Shown one piece after another: positions 35,826 through 46,858 of a stretch of 64,000 nucleotides of DNA. Location: assembly GCF_002127325.2 (NCBI RefSeq), contig NC_035449.2, forward strand, positions 84,012,100 to 84,076,099, written 5' to 3'. The stretch comes from Helianthus annuus. Taxonomy: Eukaryota; Streptophyta; Magnoliopsida; Asterales; Asteraceae. The position numbers and the translations under genes are program-made. A model generated the notes under the pieces. That model searched no databases. It was not told where the DNA came from and saw only the letters and a program-made list of their open reading frames with translations. Numbering within the stretch: the stretch's first letter is position 1; the number at the start of each line of letters is the position of its first letter.

Positions 35826-37205
35826 ATGGATACCGAATTTTACAACGCGTTTGCAACATCGTCGTCACCAGCTGCGATTGCTCAAGCCATGAATTTAGAA
35901 AACGAGACGGGAACGACTCAAAAGCCACCTAGATTGATGAGCATTGAGGAGTATTATGGGTGGAAGGACCGGTTTGAAAACTGGGTTCAGGCAAATCATC
36001 TCAGATCGTGGGAGTGCATATTGAAGAAGTACACATTGCCTCGAACAGATTTGCAAGTTGTTAAAGAGATATCCGAATTTACCGATCAAGAACGAGCAAT
36101 GTATAGAGCCGAGAAAATGATGATCAGTTTGTTGCAGCAGGCTATAAAGGAAGATATATTCATCTTGTTACAACACGACAAAACTGCTAAGTCGATATGG
36201 GATGCTCTTAAGGTTAAATTCGAGGGAAGTGAAAACATGATCAAGAGCAAGAAAGCACTGTTAAAGAAAGAATTCGATTTGTTTAGTAGTTTGCCGGGAG
36301 AGGATACTAAAAAGCTAATCGAAAGATACTGTCATTTGGTGCGATCGTTATCGATGTTGGGAGTTGAAAAAGGTCGTGAGGAATGGGTGGATAAATTGGC
36401 TGACGCGTTACCTCAGAAAGAGTGGGGAACGTATTTGATGATTTTAAAGAATACTGGTGTGTATGATGGGCTGACAATTTCACAGTTCATTGAGAAAATT
36501 GAGAGTCAGGATCTTGAACAGCAAAAGATCGCAAGAATGAACAGTCCGAGTGGTCAACAGGACGTGAAGATGTACTACCGGGGTAGTGTTCCAGTCGCTG
36601 AGTCTGAAAGAAGTCCGAAGATTCAAACTGCGTTCAGTGCTGGTGATTCATCTGACAAAGCTGATCAGGGTTCGAACAGGAGTAGCAACGGGTTTTCATC
36701 ATTTCCGAGTGTGAATCCGAAAGAGACTAACACGAGTTTTCAGTCTCAGAGTACAAAAACCGGAAATGGATACATAATTCAATGTAACATAACTCTTAAT
36801 CTTCCAGAAGGTCAAAGCTTCTCTAAAGACACTGCTAAAGATCACATGGCACTTCTGGGTTTAGTTCTGTTATCCTATGAAGGTCTTGTTGCTGGTCGGA
36901 TCGGAAATCCTATGCTCACCAAAGAGGATTACGATCAAATAGACGCTGAAGAAATGGAACTCATGGATATTAAATGGTGTCTTGCTAGTGTTCTTCGACG
37001 AGCTGAGAAATTCAAAACCATTACCGGGAGAAATGACTTTCTTGATGCACATGTCTCTACTTTAGGTTTTGATAAATCTAAAGTTACTTGTTTTCGATGC
37101 AGGGAGAAAGGTCATTTCAAGCGGGAGTGCAAGGGAAGAGAAGCTAGCGGAGCACAGAATCCATTCGGGAAAGATGATTACTATCGCAAAGCTATCTATC
37201 AGTAA
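35826..37205 (+). CDS. Gag of the gag-only element, first part (UBN2-like plus zinc knuckle)
   Basis: ATG at 35826 (MDTEFYNAF) is preferred over upstream non-ATG codons because C1 gag starts the same way. The frame shows KPPRLMSIEEYYGWKDRFEN, a helical UBN2-type body (LLQHDKTAKSIWDALKVKFE, CHLVRSLSMLGVEKGREEWV) and a CCHC zinc knuckle CFRCREKGHFKREC near residue 425. It ends at TAA 37203. A second TAA is at 37212. Both look like CAA codons changed by C to T, and the frame then continues to 39812. So this is probably the N-terminal third of one ~1330-codon gag. Confidence 0.8.
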   Translation: MDTEFYNAFATSSSPAAIAQAMNLENETGTTQKPPRLMSIEEYYGWKDRFENWVQANHLRSWECILKKYTLPRTDLQVVKEISEFTDQERAMYRAEKMMISLLQQAIKEDIFILLQHDKTAKSIWDALKVKFEGSENMIKSKKALLKKEFDLFSSLPGEDTKKLIERYCHLVRSLSMLGVEKGREEWVDKLADALPQKEWGTYLMILKNTGVYDGLTISQFIEKIESQDLEQQKIARMNSPSGQQDVKMYYRGSVPVAESERSPKIQTAFSAGDSSDKADQGSNRSSNGFSSFPSVNPKETNTSFQSQSTKTGNGYIIQCNITLNLPEGQSFSKDTAKDHMALLGLVLLSYEGLVAGRIGNPMLTKEDYDQIDAEEMELMDIKWCLASVLRRAEKFKTITGRNDFLDAHVSTLGFDKSKVTCFRCREKGHFKRECKGREASGAQNPFGKDDYYRKAIYQ

Positions 37206-37212
37206 GTTGGTT

Positions 37213-39812
37213 AATCCCAAGAACCGCAGACAGCTCACGGGAGAAAGATTGAAGATCCGAAGAGAGCATGTTTGGTAGATTTCAGCTGGAGTAATTACAT
37301 AACATCTGAAGCCACAGCAGCACACATTATCGATCAAGATGATGAGAAACTACCAGAAGGTTTCAGTTGGGATATGTTTGTGGATGAGAAGGGAGAGTTT
37401 AAAGCTTTCATTGCCAAGATCGTCCGAGAGCCAGATTTGTTTGCTACTTGGATGAGATCAATTGGAGAGACTGTGAAAAGTGAAGATGAAAAGTCTGTGA
37501 CATCTGATGAAAGTTCAGACAGTACTGATAAACTTTCAGAAATTTCTGGGGAAGTTTCAGAAAGTTCAGACGAAGGTTTACAGGGTTCAGATGAAGATTT
37601 ACAGAGTTCTGATAAAAGTGTACAAAATGAAAATGTTCAAGAAAAAGAAGTTGTTTTTGATAAAACACCGACTGATTCTGATGTATCTGATGGTGATTCT
37701 GATAAGTCTGTAAAATTTGATCAATCACCAGATCACAGCAGTAGTGATGATGAGGAAGAAAAACACATAAATATTGCAAAAACTCATTTTTCACCTGAAA
37801 GTTTTCATTTCTATTTTGCAGAAAGAATGGAGAAACTGAAGGAGAAACGAGCTGCTAAAGAACAACAATCCAAATCTGAAGGTGATATTCAAAATGCTGA
37901 GAATGTTGCTGAGAAGATTACCGAGGTTGTGAAAAAAGAAGAAAAGGTGATCGAAGATGAAAAGGTGGTTGAAGTTGTTAAAACAATCGAAGTTGAGAAG
38001 ATTGTTGAAGTCGTCAAGCCGTGTGAAAAGTGCTTGGAAGCTTGCAAGGATTGTGCAGCTAAAGACGACATCATAACTGAGTACGAGAAGAAGAAGGAGC
38101 AGTTACTGTTCAACCTCAATTATGTGAAAGAATCATACGATGTCTTGAACAAAACAGTAACGGGTCTCCAAACTACAAACTCAGAAAGAGAACAGGCACT
38201 GACAATGATGAATGCAACTTTGATGTCAAAACAAAAGGCGATCAATTTCTACATTGAAGAGAGTGCCAAGTGGAAGCAAGAGTTGGAGATGGAAAAGATC
38301 GAGAATGAGAGAATTAGACGGTTTTTGCAAAGTTATTCTAGTTCTGATTATCTCATTGACCGTATTTACCCAACTGTTGCAGGTATGGAAGCTTTCAAAG
38401 ATGAGAAGCTGAAAGAGAAGAAAGACTGTGGTAAGAAATCGACTGTTAGTTACAACAAATGTCCGCCTCCGATTTGGGATGGTTATTCACCTAGGAGACC
38501 AAATGAGGAGCAATTGGAAAAGGCAGTCAATATAAAGCTTAAAACCGACACAACTGACGTTTTACCAGATAATATTGATGTCACGTATACCTCGTCCGAT
38601 ACTGATCATGAGTCTGAATTAATCAAAAAGGTGGTCGATCAGGTGTTGGATAATGATGCGGAGTCTGAGTCGAAATCTGGGTCTGGAAAGTCAAAGTCGT
38701 CAGTCAACAGTCCAAATTCGTCGGATAAACGGTCTTATAGTAAAGAATTTTTATTGTCAAAGGCAGATTTGAATGATGAAACATTCGAAGTTGTGTATAC
38801 TTTGAATGGTTCGGACAAATTATATTACAATAAAGAGTTCCCAATAATGAGTATTAAAACGGAACTAATAAACAAAACTTTCAAACTTATCGAAGTTAAT
38901 ATTCCAGAATTAAAAGTTTTGAAAAGTTTTGAAAAATCTAAAAAATATACATCTAGAGTTCAGCAACGTTTAAATAAGAAAAAGGGCAACAATTCTGGGT
39001 CTGGTTTTCAAAAGAAACCTAACCAGAATCGTAGCTATAAAAAGAAAGGCCTTGGTTTTGTTCCACCAGAAAATGATAAAAATATGAAAAATTCTAAAAC
39101 AAAATCTGAATTTGTGTCAGGTGGAAGTGCTGAGGAGGAACAGCAGAAACCGTTCTGGAGACAGTCTAATGAAGATTTCCTTGCTGAGAGAAAGAAGAAT
39201 GGAACTGATATATGTTATCTGAGAGAGACTAGAACCTGTTATAGATGCAATGAAGCTGGTCACATTGCATGGAATTGCTCAAAAGATGTCCAATCAAAAC
39301 AGGGAGTTTCTCAGAAGTTGAAAGAGAAAGTTGTTGATGTTGACACACCAACCAATAGACCTAAAATTTTTGAGAATTCAAAATTCGAGGTTGGTGAATG
39401 TTCAAAGAAGAACCAATATGAAAAGAAAGGAAAAGACAACCAGGTGTGGGTTGCGAAGAAAGGTGAAGTGAATGTCGACGAGGAATCTGGTTCCACAAAG
39501 CCAGAAGAGCCACAGGTTGAGGAGAAAATTTCAGTGAATGATGAGGAGTTTCCATCATTGAAGTTTGAAGAAGTGAAAAAGAAAGTTGGAAAAACTAAGA
39601 TTTCGAATCAGTTCTACAAAGAAAAGAATGATTTTGATGTTGAGAAAACATTCAACGGGAATGTTAAAAAGATATTTGGGAAAATGTTGAGTGGGAGAGC
39701 TAAAGGGGTAAAAGATTTTTACGCGACTAAAAAGGCAACATACAACCCGACTGCTCAAGAGCTGAAAGCCATCAAGTCTGAGAAGACTTGGATGGAAGTC
39801 TGCTTCCCATGA
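37213..39812 (+). CDS. Gag of the gag-only element, second part (coiled coil, second zinc knuckle)
   Basis: In frame with the first part. After the two TAA codons the frame reads SQEPQTAHGRKIEDPKRAC, an acidic Ser/Glu-rich stretch (about residues 60-160 of this part), long coiled coils rich in EVVK/EKIVEVVK and NLNYVKESYDVL, a conserved CPPPIWDGYSPRRP motif, a basic KKGNNSGSG segment, a second zinc knuckle CYRCNEAGHIAWNC near residue 660, and the end ELKAIKSEKTWMEVCFP. No protease, integrase or RT signature follows. If the upstream stops are real it has no good ATG of its own near the start. The function is structural by inference. Confidence 0.7.
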
Positions 39813-40826
39813 TAGTCAAAGGACTACGCCGGAGATCCCAAGTTTATATCGTGGATCAGGAATCGGCATCTTTCTAGTGTTTGAACAGTTTGTTTAGAAA
39901 GATTTTGAATAGTGTTTTTAATATTTTGCAGGTTGAAGGACTACGCCGGAGCTTCCAGGTTGGTAAGTGCGAAGCATGAATCGGCATCCTGATTGGTAAA
40001 ATGGTGATGTAGACGTAACATTTCTACAAATGGTAGTTTTTGGGTATCTATAAGTGGTAATCTTGATCTTACAAGTGGTATTTGTGGTTATATTTTGAGA
40101 TGTTTGTATTTTTACAAGTGGTACAGAAGGTTCTGAAATGCAAATGGTAAATCAGGGATATTAAATTGTACTTGATTTACTATTCATGGCAAAAGATAGA
40201 CAAGATGATGAACCACGTCCCCGTTTTTTTAAAAGATAGACCTACAAGTAGTTTTTATCAACACAAACTCATTTTCCGGAAAAGTCATTTCGATTAAAAC
40301 AAACTTAAGTGTTTTGAAATCTAAATGAGAAAATGGTTTGTGATAGGGGGAGTTCCGATTGTTCATGCCGAGTGAATGGCGTTTTGATGTGATTCAGTGT
40401 CAGTTGTCAAGTTTCTGTATAGTTTGTTTTGTTTTTCTATGTTTTTCTATGTTTTTCAAGTGGGTCAAGAGTCTTTTATTTTCAAATTTCTTTTGAAATG
40501 TGTTTGCATTTTAGGGGGAGTAGAAATTTGAAAAAGCCAAAAACATGATAAAATTCAAAAAATGAGTTTTGTTGCGAAATAGAGGAAATGATAGTACATC
40601 AGTGGACTATCACGGCACGCTAAAGAAATGTAATATCAAAATGTGATAAACAATCTTACTGCGGATGTGTCAGTAGATTTTCGCACATTTAGTAAGTTGA
40701 AACGAGATATAAACCTAAATTTAAACTTGCTTGATTCGTGGGTAACTATTCTTGAATATATGGGTAACCCCCGAAATCTTGTTTGAAAGGTCTCATATTC
40801 TGAGATACTAGGTCTTTATGCTCAGT
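39813..40826 (+). other. Non-coding region after gag
   Basis: No frame or domain. Repeated CTACGCCGGAGMTYCCA phrases occur at 39826 and 39942, and ACAAGTGGTA words at 40070-40120. A GTGATAGGGGGAGTTCC block at 40341 and a TTTTAGGGGGAGTAGAAA block at 40512 resemble extra polypurine tracts. Confidence 0.6.
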
Positions 40827-41080
40827 GATATCTGTGGTATTATCCCGGGACTTCTGCTGAATGGAAGTTCTGACCTAGTCCCCGGATAATACTTTCTGCA
40901 AATGCTTGAAAAAGCGCCGCCCTCAGCAATCTGATTAAACTATAAAATTGATAGTCATTGCTGTTGTAAAAAAAGATCCTCTAAAGGGGACTCACCAAAA
41001 GTCGAGCCGTCATCTCTCTGCTGAACGGAAGTTCTGACCTGAGCTCTCACGGTTTCGCACCTAACCCCTTTACAGATATC
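40827..41080 (+). ncRNA. Predicted structured RNA domain in the gag-only element
   Basis: Four helices can be drawn by eye. P1: GATATCTGT (40827-40835) with ACAGATATC (41072-41080). P2: GTATTATCCCGGGACT (40837-40852) with AGTCCCCGGATAATAC (40877-40892), 15 of 16 pairs. P3: CAGCAAT (40924-40930) with ATTGCTG (40957-40963), continued by ACTAT/ATAGT. P4: TAAAGGG (40982-40988) with CCCTTTA (41066-41072). The P2 loop word CTGCTGAAYGGAAGTTCTGA recurs at 41019-41038 inside P4. The order and nesting form one multi-branched fold. It is not proven to be transcribed or folded. Confidence 0.5.
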
Positions 41081-41986
41081 ATCTATGGTATACTCACCTG
41101 TAAGACTGAATATTTGGGATCTGGATACGGGAGTATATTCAAGTGGAGTGATACACAATTAAGTTTAAGTTTCTAAAACATTAATATCGTATCTCGAATC
41201 GATTGAAATCTGTGTGAGAATTTAAGAGGACAAACATACTGACAATCTAGGTAAATTGTTTAAAACTTAAAATGAAATCAAGCTTAACGGTGTTGGTGAT
41301 AGGTCTCATAAACCGATATGATCCTCTTGCACGAACTCACAAAAATATTGTTTGTAAATATTACATTTCTGTATGTTTTTGTTTACGAGTAGTGTCAGGT
41401 AATATCTCTCAGAAAATTAAAAAAAGATTTTGTGTGTGTTTTTAGCATAAATTTTGAAAAAGTCAAAAAGATTTTCGACAGCTGACGTTGAAAAACTGAT
41501 TTTCAAAATTCCGAGTGCTAAACATAATGAGCAGCATTTGAGGGGGAGTGTTTGTGTAAATCTAACTGTTTTGTTGAATCTAACCTTCTTAAAGTGGTTC
41601 ATCACAGATACTTGAGAGAGAGCCTGAGTTGTTGCAATTATTTGTTTGTTTAGTGTTTTTGAGAGGGAGTCATGTGTTGGTGCACAGGTATTTGATATGT
41701 GATAAAATTAGAAAATTTATTTCTGGGTTAAGATTGTGCAGGTAGCCAGGTTTCGATTCCTGAAGATCTCTGTTAGAGCCTGGTTGATCGATTCTGAAAG
41801 CCTGTGAAGATCAGACAACGATCCTGAAGATGTTACTGAAGAACAAAAGAATGCCAGTAAATCGAGAGGGGGAGTCTGAAGATTGAAAGAAGAGAAAGCC
41901 CAGAGACTGGTCTAGACTGAAGATATGAAGACACAGTTTTGAAGTCAGAGTGTATTGGCGACTCCATCAACATCTGAGGGGGAGTC
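41081..41986 (+). other. Non-coding 3' region and polypurine tract
   Basis: No gene. Purine blocks GAGGGGGAGTG (41541), GAGGGGGAGTC (41864) and finally GAGGGGGAGTC at 41976-41986 directly before the LTR. The last is the functional tract by position, the others may be internal tracts or duplicates. Confidence 0.7.
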
Positions 41987-42443
41987 TGTTAGTGCACTAC
42001 ATCTGTTGATTACGTCTAGGTGTCTAGGATCAGGTCTTATATCGGATTGTATAGCATAGGGCACGTAATACGAGAAAACAGGAGTTTGTATAGGTTTTAT
42101 GTGCTAGGTCCGCTCATAGGGACATTAGTGTTTGGTTCGCTTATTTGGCAGGCTGGTCCGCTTTTGTGGACATGTCTGGTCTGCTTTTATGGTCATGTGA
42201 CACATAAGCGGACCCACTTGCCTATATATAGGTGTAGCCATGAGCGGTTCAGTATGGTAGTTGTCGAATTCCACGCCGAAGCTCTGCCGGTGTGAAGATT
42301 GAGCTGTAAAACGTTTCAAATCAATAAAACAAGCAGTTAGGAGGAAGAACAAGCTATATCTACTTACATTTCTTATTATTCCGCATCTGAAACGCAAGAG
42401 ACAACCTCTGAACGACTCGTTCGGGTCAGCAAACGATCCTACA
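41987..42443 (+). repeat. 3' LTR of the gag-only element
   Basis: Same length as the 5' LTR, with about five substitutions. The next five bases, GGATC, duplicate those before the 5' LTR, and copy 2 gag continues after them. Confidence 0.95.
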
Positions 42444-42448
42444 GGATC

Positions 42449-44809
42449 ATTCCCCATTGATGCCCAGATCTTTGAATTTCGATACTCTGGTTATGACCTC
42501 TCAGCCTTCAGTAGTTCTAGACGTTCAATACGTGGGAGGACCAAAAGGAGTGCACTACGGATCATCAGCAATGGCTCAGGCTTCGGGATCATACTTCCAA
42601 CCAGCAGGATCCCTTCCTCAGCATATAGGATCCTTCGCTAGCTCAGGAGGATACTTGGGAGCGCAACAGATACAAGGGTTCTGGCCGTTTCAAGGATCCT
42701 CGCAGGTTCAAGGATCCTCTCAGGTTTAAGGATCCTCGCAGGTTCAAGGATCCTCGCAGGTTCAAGGATCCTCTCAGGTTCAAGGATCCTCTCAGGTCCA
42801 AGGATCCTCTCAGGTCAAAGGATCCTCTCATGTTCAAGGATCCTCTCAGTTTCATGGATCCTTCCAGATTCCGGGATCCTTAAGTAGTTTGCAACCAGGG
42901 AATTCAGATATCCATCAAGGAGATTTCATTCCAATGCAGACCATTGCTTCTACTGGTCCTTCAATCATTCCAGAGTCTCAACAATATGGATTCACATCCG
43001 ATGTTCCTAATTTAAACCCAATGGGAGGTAACACTTTCAATAATTCTTATACCACTAACCATGGCCTTATGCAGGATACAGGTATCAATCATGCCATGGC
43101 TAGAGAATTGAAAAAGTTGAAGGATATGATATCAAGTGTTCCAGGAGTGGTCAAGCCTATCCCGGAGATTGCAGATGGGAGCCATAAGATATCTCGTTTT
43201 GCACCACCCATCTGTGATGCTGAGATACCCAAGAGGTTCCACGTGCCAACCATGAAGTTATATGATGGCTCAACGGATCCTGAAGAACACATAGCACAAT
43301 TCAGGGAAAGGATGGAGATCAATCCCATCCCAGAAAGGTTAAAGGAAGCATGTCTGTGCAAGGGATTTGGATCCACCCTTACTGGATCGGCTCTTAAATG
43401 GCTGCTAAGTCTTCCCCCTTACTCTATTACCTCGTTTGCTAATCTAGTTAACCTGTTTAATAATCAGTTTTCTTGTAGTAGAAAATTTGAGCGTTTAACT
43501 AGTGATCTATATAGGATAACCCAAGGTCATAATGAATCATTAAGAGATTATATCACTAAGTTTAGTAAAGAATCCTTGGATATCCCTAACCTAGATATTG
43601 CTACGGCTGTTGAAGCCTTTAAAATGGGACTGCTTAGGAATTCATTATTCTATGATGATCTTGTTATGACACCTTGCAGGAATCTAGATGAAGTAAGAAC
43701 CCGGGCCCTTAGGTTCATCCGGCTAGAGGATGACAAAAGGATCCAGGAAAGATTAGCAGGATCCTCAAAGCAAGAGAAGCAAGGATCCTCATTCAGGAAC
43801 AACAAGTTCAGATCCTACAACAAATCTGATAACCAGAATGTGCATGCTGTAGAACAGGAAGAGGATGATGAGGATTATCCCTCGATTTCTGAATACTGTT
43901 TTTCTGTTGATAACAACGAACTAATCCTTGCGATGCAGAATCTAGGTGATAAAGCCAGGTGGCCGAGAAAAAATGACAAACCAGCTGCAACTAAAGATAA
44001 ATCAAAATGGTGTGCATACCACGAAGATTTTGGTCACCTCAGAAGAGTGTATCGCATTGAGAAAAGAAATTGGATACTTGTTGAGCAAGGGGCACTTGAA
44101 AGAATTATTGGGGAGAAAGAAGTCTAGAACTCAGGATCCTGAAAGGATCCCAGAGAAAGCTCCAGCCCCTCCAGCAGACGCACAAGTTATAAACTTTATA
44201 TCTGGAGGATCAGACATTTGTGGAACATCCTTTTCTGCAGCTAAAAGACATGCAAAGGAAACCAAGATGGATAATGGAGATAGACCCATTCGAACATCCA
44301 GTGTCACCAAAGGAAAAATCATAACTTTTGATGAGGATGATCGTGTTGACATTCAGGATGCTCATCACGATGGTTTGGTTATCACTCTTTTTATTTCTAA
44401 CCATTTTGTTCGCAGGATCCTTATAGACGGAGGCAGCTCTGTGAATATCATCCAGCTTGATGTTCTTAAGAAAATGAATATTCCTGAATCCGATATCATA
44501 CCGAGATCCTCAGTGCTTATGGGATTCAGTGGCGAGACTAAGAATACTCTGGGGGATATTAAACTCCCAATCTATATTGAAGGGCTACATTTTTACCAAA
44601 AATTTTATGTTATTGATTGTTTATCTTGTTGTAACGTTATCCTTGGCAGGCCTTGGATACACGACATGAAGGCAGTCCCATCCACTTATCATCAATGTGT
44701 GAAGCTTCCTAGCCCTTGGGGGATAGTGAAGATTGATAGTGATCAGCAGGAGGCTAAGAACTGCTACACCTCGTCAATGAAACCAGCCTCAAAGTCAAGG
44801 GAGCAATAG
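42449..44809 (+). pseudogene. Copy 2 gag-protease, C-terminal part, broken
   Basis: Resumes with LMPRSLNFDT. The 18-bp QVQGSS repeat array runs from 42690 to 42850, with 13 GGATCC sites between 42601 and 42900. A C to T change makes TAA at 42727. The capsid domain (ISRFAPPICDAEIPKRFHV) is intact. A two-base loss near 44040 in the zinc-finger segment (CAYHEDFGHL) shifts the frame to a stop at 44127, and the rest (EECIALRKEIGYLLSKG, protease LIDGGSSVNI) reads in another frame to the UAG at 44807. The UAG context is CAA-TAG-CAA-TCA. Confidence 0.9.
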
Positions 44810-46468
44810 CAATCAAAGCATCCTCCGAGAGATGTCTTGGAGGCAAGAGAGCAGGATGTAGTAGAAACCCTTATGGATCCTCATGATCCTGACTCTAAAG
44901 TTTACATAGGATCAGGGATCCTTGGCGAAATGAAAGAAGACCTAGTATCCTTCCTCAAAAGGAGAAAGACTACCTTTGAATGGAAACACGAAGATATCAC
45001 AGGTATATCTAAAGATATAATCACTCACAAACTTGGCATTGACAGGTCGTTCAAACCAATCCATCAAAAGAGGAGGAAGTTTGCACCAGAAAGAAATGCC
45101 ATTATTCAGGAAGAGGTAGAAAAGTTACTCCGAGCAGGTATGATTAGGGAGGTCAAGTATCCAAGATGGTTGGCCAATGTGGTTGTAGTTCAAAAGAAAA
45201 AAGGAAAGTGGAGGGTATGTGTCGATTTTACAGATTTAATAAGGCATGTCCTAAGGATCCTTTCCCATTACCCCACATTGACTCCATGGTGGATGCAACC
45301 GCGGGTCATGAACTGTTAACTTTTATGGATGCTTCATCTGGATTTCAGCAAATTCAGATGGAACCATCTGATCAAGAGGATACAGCTTTTATGACTCCAG
45401 CTGGTATATACTGTTATATTACTATGCCGTTTGGACTAAGAAATGCAGGTGCAACTTATCAAAGGCTGGTAAATATGATGTTCAACGATCAGATTGGACA
45501 CACTATGGAAGTTTATATAGACGACATGGTGGTTAAATCTAAAAAGGCTGAGGATCACCTGAGAGACTTGGAGGAAGCATTCAATATCCTTGACAAATAT
45601 AATATGAAACTTAATCCTTCAAAGTGTCACTTTGGTGTTAAAGCAGGTAAATTCTTAGGGTATATGGTGACAAAGAGAGGCATTGAAGCCAGTCCAGAGC
45701 AGATCAAAGCTATAATAAACATCAAATCCCCTGCCAACGCTAAGGATGTTCAGAGGCTAACAGGCAGGATTGCAGCTTTAAACAGATTCATATCCAAATC
45801 CTCAGAGAAATGTAAAGAGTTCTATGATATCTTGAGGAAGAACTACTAACTTTTGTGACAGCTGGGGGATTAAGATGATAACATCAACACCAGTCCACCC
45901 ACAAGCTAATGGTTAGGCAGAATCATCCAATAAGATCATCATCAACAATTTGAAGAAGAAGCTTGGATCCAAGAAAGGAAAATGGGCAGAAGAACTACCT
46001 TATGTGCTTTGGGCTGATAGGACAACTCCTAAGAATGCTACAGGCCAAACTCCATTTTCTTTGGTATTTGGGGCAGAATCAGTGATCCCTACAGAGATGG
46101 TGGTTCCAACTGCAAGAACAAGTATTCGTGATCCTGAAGAAAATGATGAGAACTTAGTTCAAGACCTGGATACTATAGAAGAAATCAGGGATTTGGCAAG
46201 AATAAGGATGGCCAGTTATCAGCAGAGGATGGCTGGAGCCTACAACAAAAATGTCAGGATCAGGAAGTTCCAAGTTGGTGACATGGTACTAAGGAAAGCA
46301 TTTCAGAATACCACCAATCCTGCTGATGGAAAGTTGGCACCAAAGTTGGAAGGTCCTTACTTGATTGAAGCTGAGGCAGGAAAAGGGGCATATCGATTGC
46401 TAACAATGGAAGGTGATTTGCTACCTAGAGCCTGGAATGTTGTCCATTTGAAGAAATACTTCATGTGA
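44810..46468 (+). pseudogene. Copy 2 pol with internal deletion
   Basis: The RT frame is shifted by a one-base loss near 45236 (VDFTDL|NKACPKD). The rest of RT (LTFMDASSGF, YIDD) is present to 45842. There the sequence jumps from the RT-RNase H linker (FYDILRKN) to late integrase (TTNFCDSWGIKM), removing the RNase H, aRNH and the first half of integrase. The junction keeps AGAAC, present at both parental sites, so a microhomology deletion is likely. The Gln codon in ANGQAES is TAG (45914). Integrase C-terminus runs to TGA 46468. Confidence 0.9.
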
Positions 46469-46858
46469 TAAGGATCCATGATCCTCACATGATAAGTATC
46501 CTCGAAGGATCCTTACAGCACAGATGATCCTTATTTTGGTAACATTCCAATATCAAACTATTTCATTCTTTTATTTTCTCATATAAGGATAGGGATCCTG
46601 CATCCTTTATCCACCTTTCACTTGATTCTGAGTTTTGAAGGTTCAGGTATCCTTAGCAAAGGGTTGATTATCCACAGAAGCATCCAATTATATGGGCTTG
46701 ACCCCAGTTTCGCCAGTAGCGCACGATGATCCTGGTATAGTTCATGGCAATGGGACCAGTACTCGCTTTAGGGGCTGACAATTCCATTGTACTGGCTATA
46801 CCTAGGATCCTACGTATAATGGAAGACGTACCATACATCCGTTCCTAAGGTTTCTAAC
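46469..46858 (+). other. Copy 2 region after pol, cut by copy 5
   Basis: Matches 28878-29290 of copy 1, including CGCACGATGATCCTGGTATA and CATACATCCGTTCCTAAGGT. It ends after GGTTTCTAAC, where the inverted LTR of copy 5 begins. CTAAC (46854-46858) is the likely target duplicate. Confidence 0.85.

Larger units (their letters stand above)
34721..42443 (+). mobile_element. Gag-only (non-autonomous) copia-type LTR element, 7.7 kb
   Basis: Two 457-bp LTRs (34721-35177 and 41987-42443) differ at about five positions by my reading. GGATC is duplicated at 34716-34720 and 42444-42448. An initiator-Met primer site follows the 5' LTR and a GAGGGGGAGTC tract precedes the 3' LTR. Inside are one very long gag-type frame (35826-39812, with two stops) and 2.2 kb of non-coding DNA. 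There is no integrase, RT or RNase H motif anywhere on either strand. It must depend on a partner for enzymes. The gag resembles UBN2-type copia gag and that of C1 at 15850. Confidence 0.9.
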
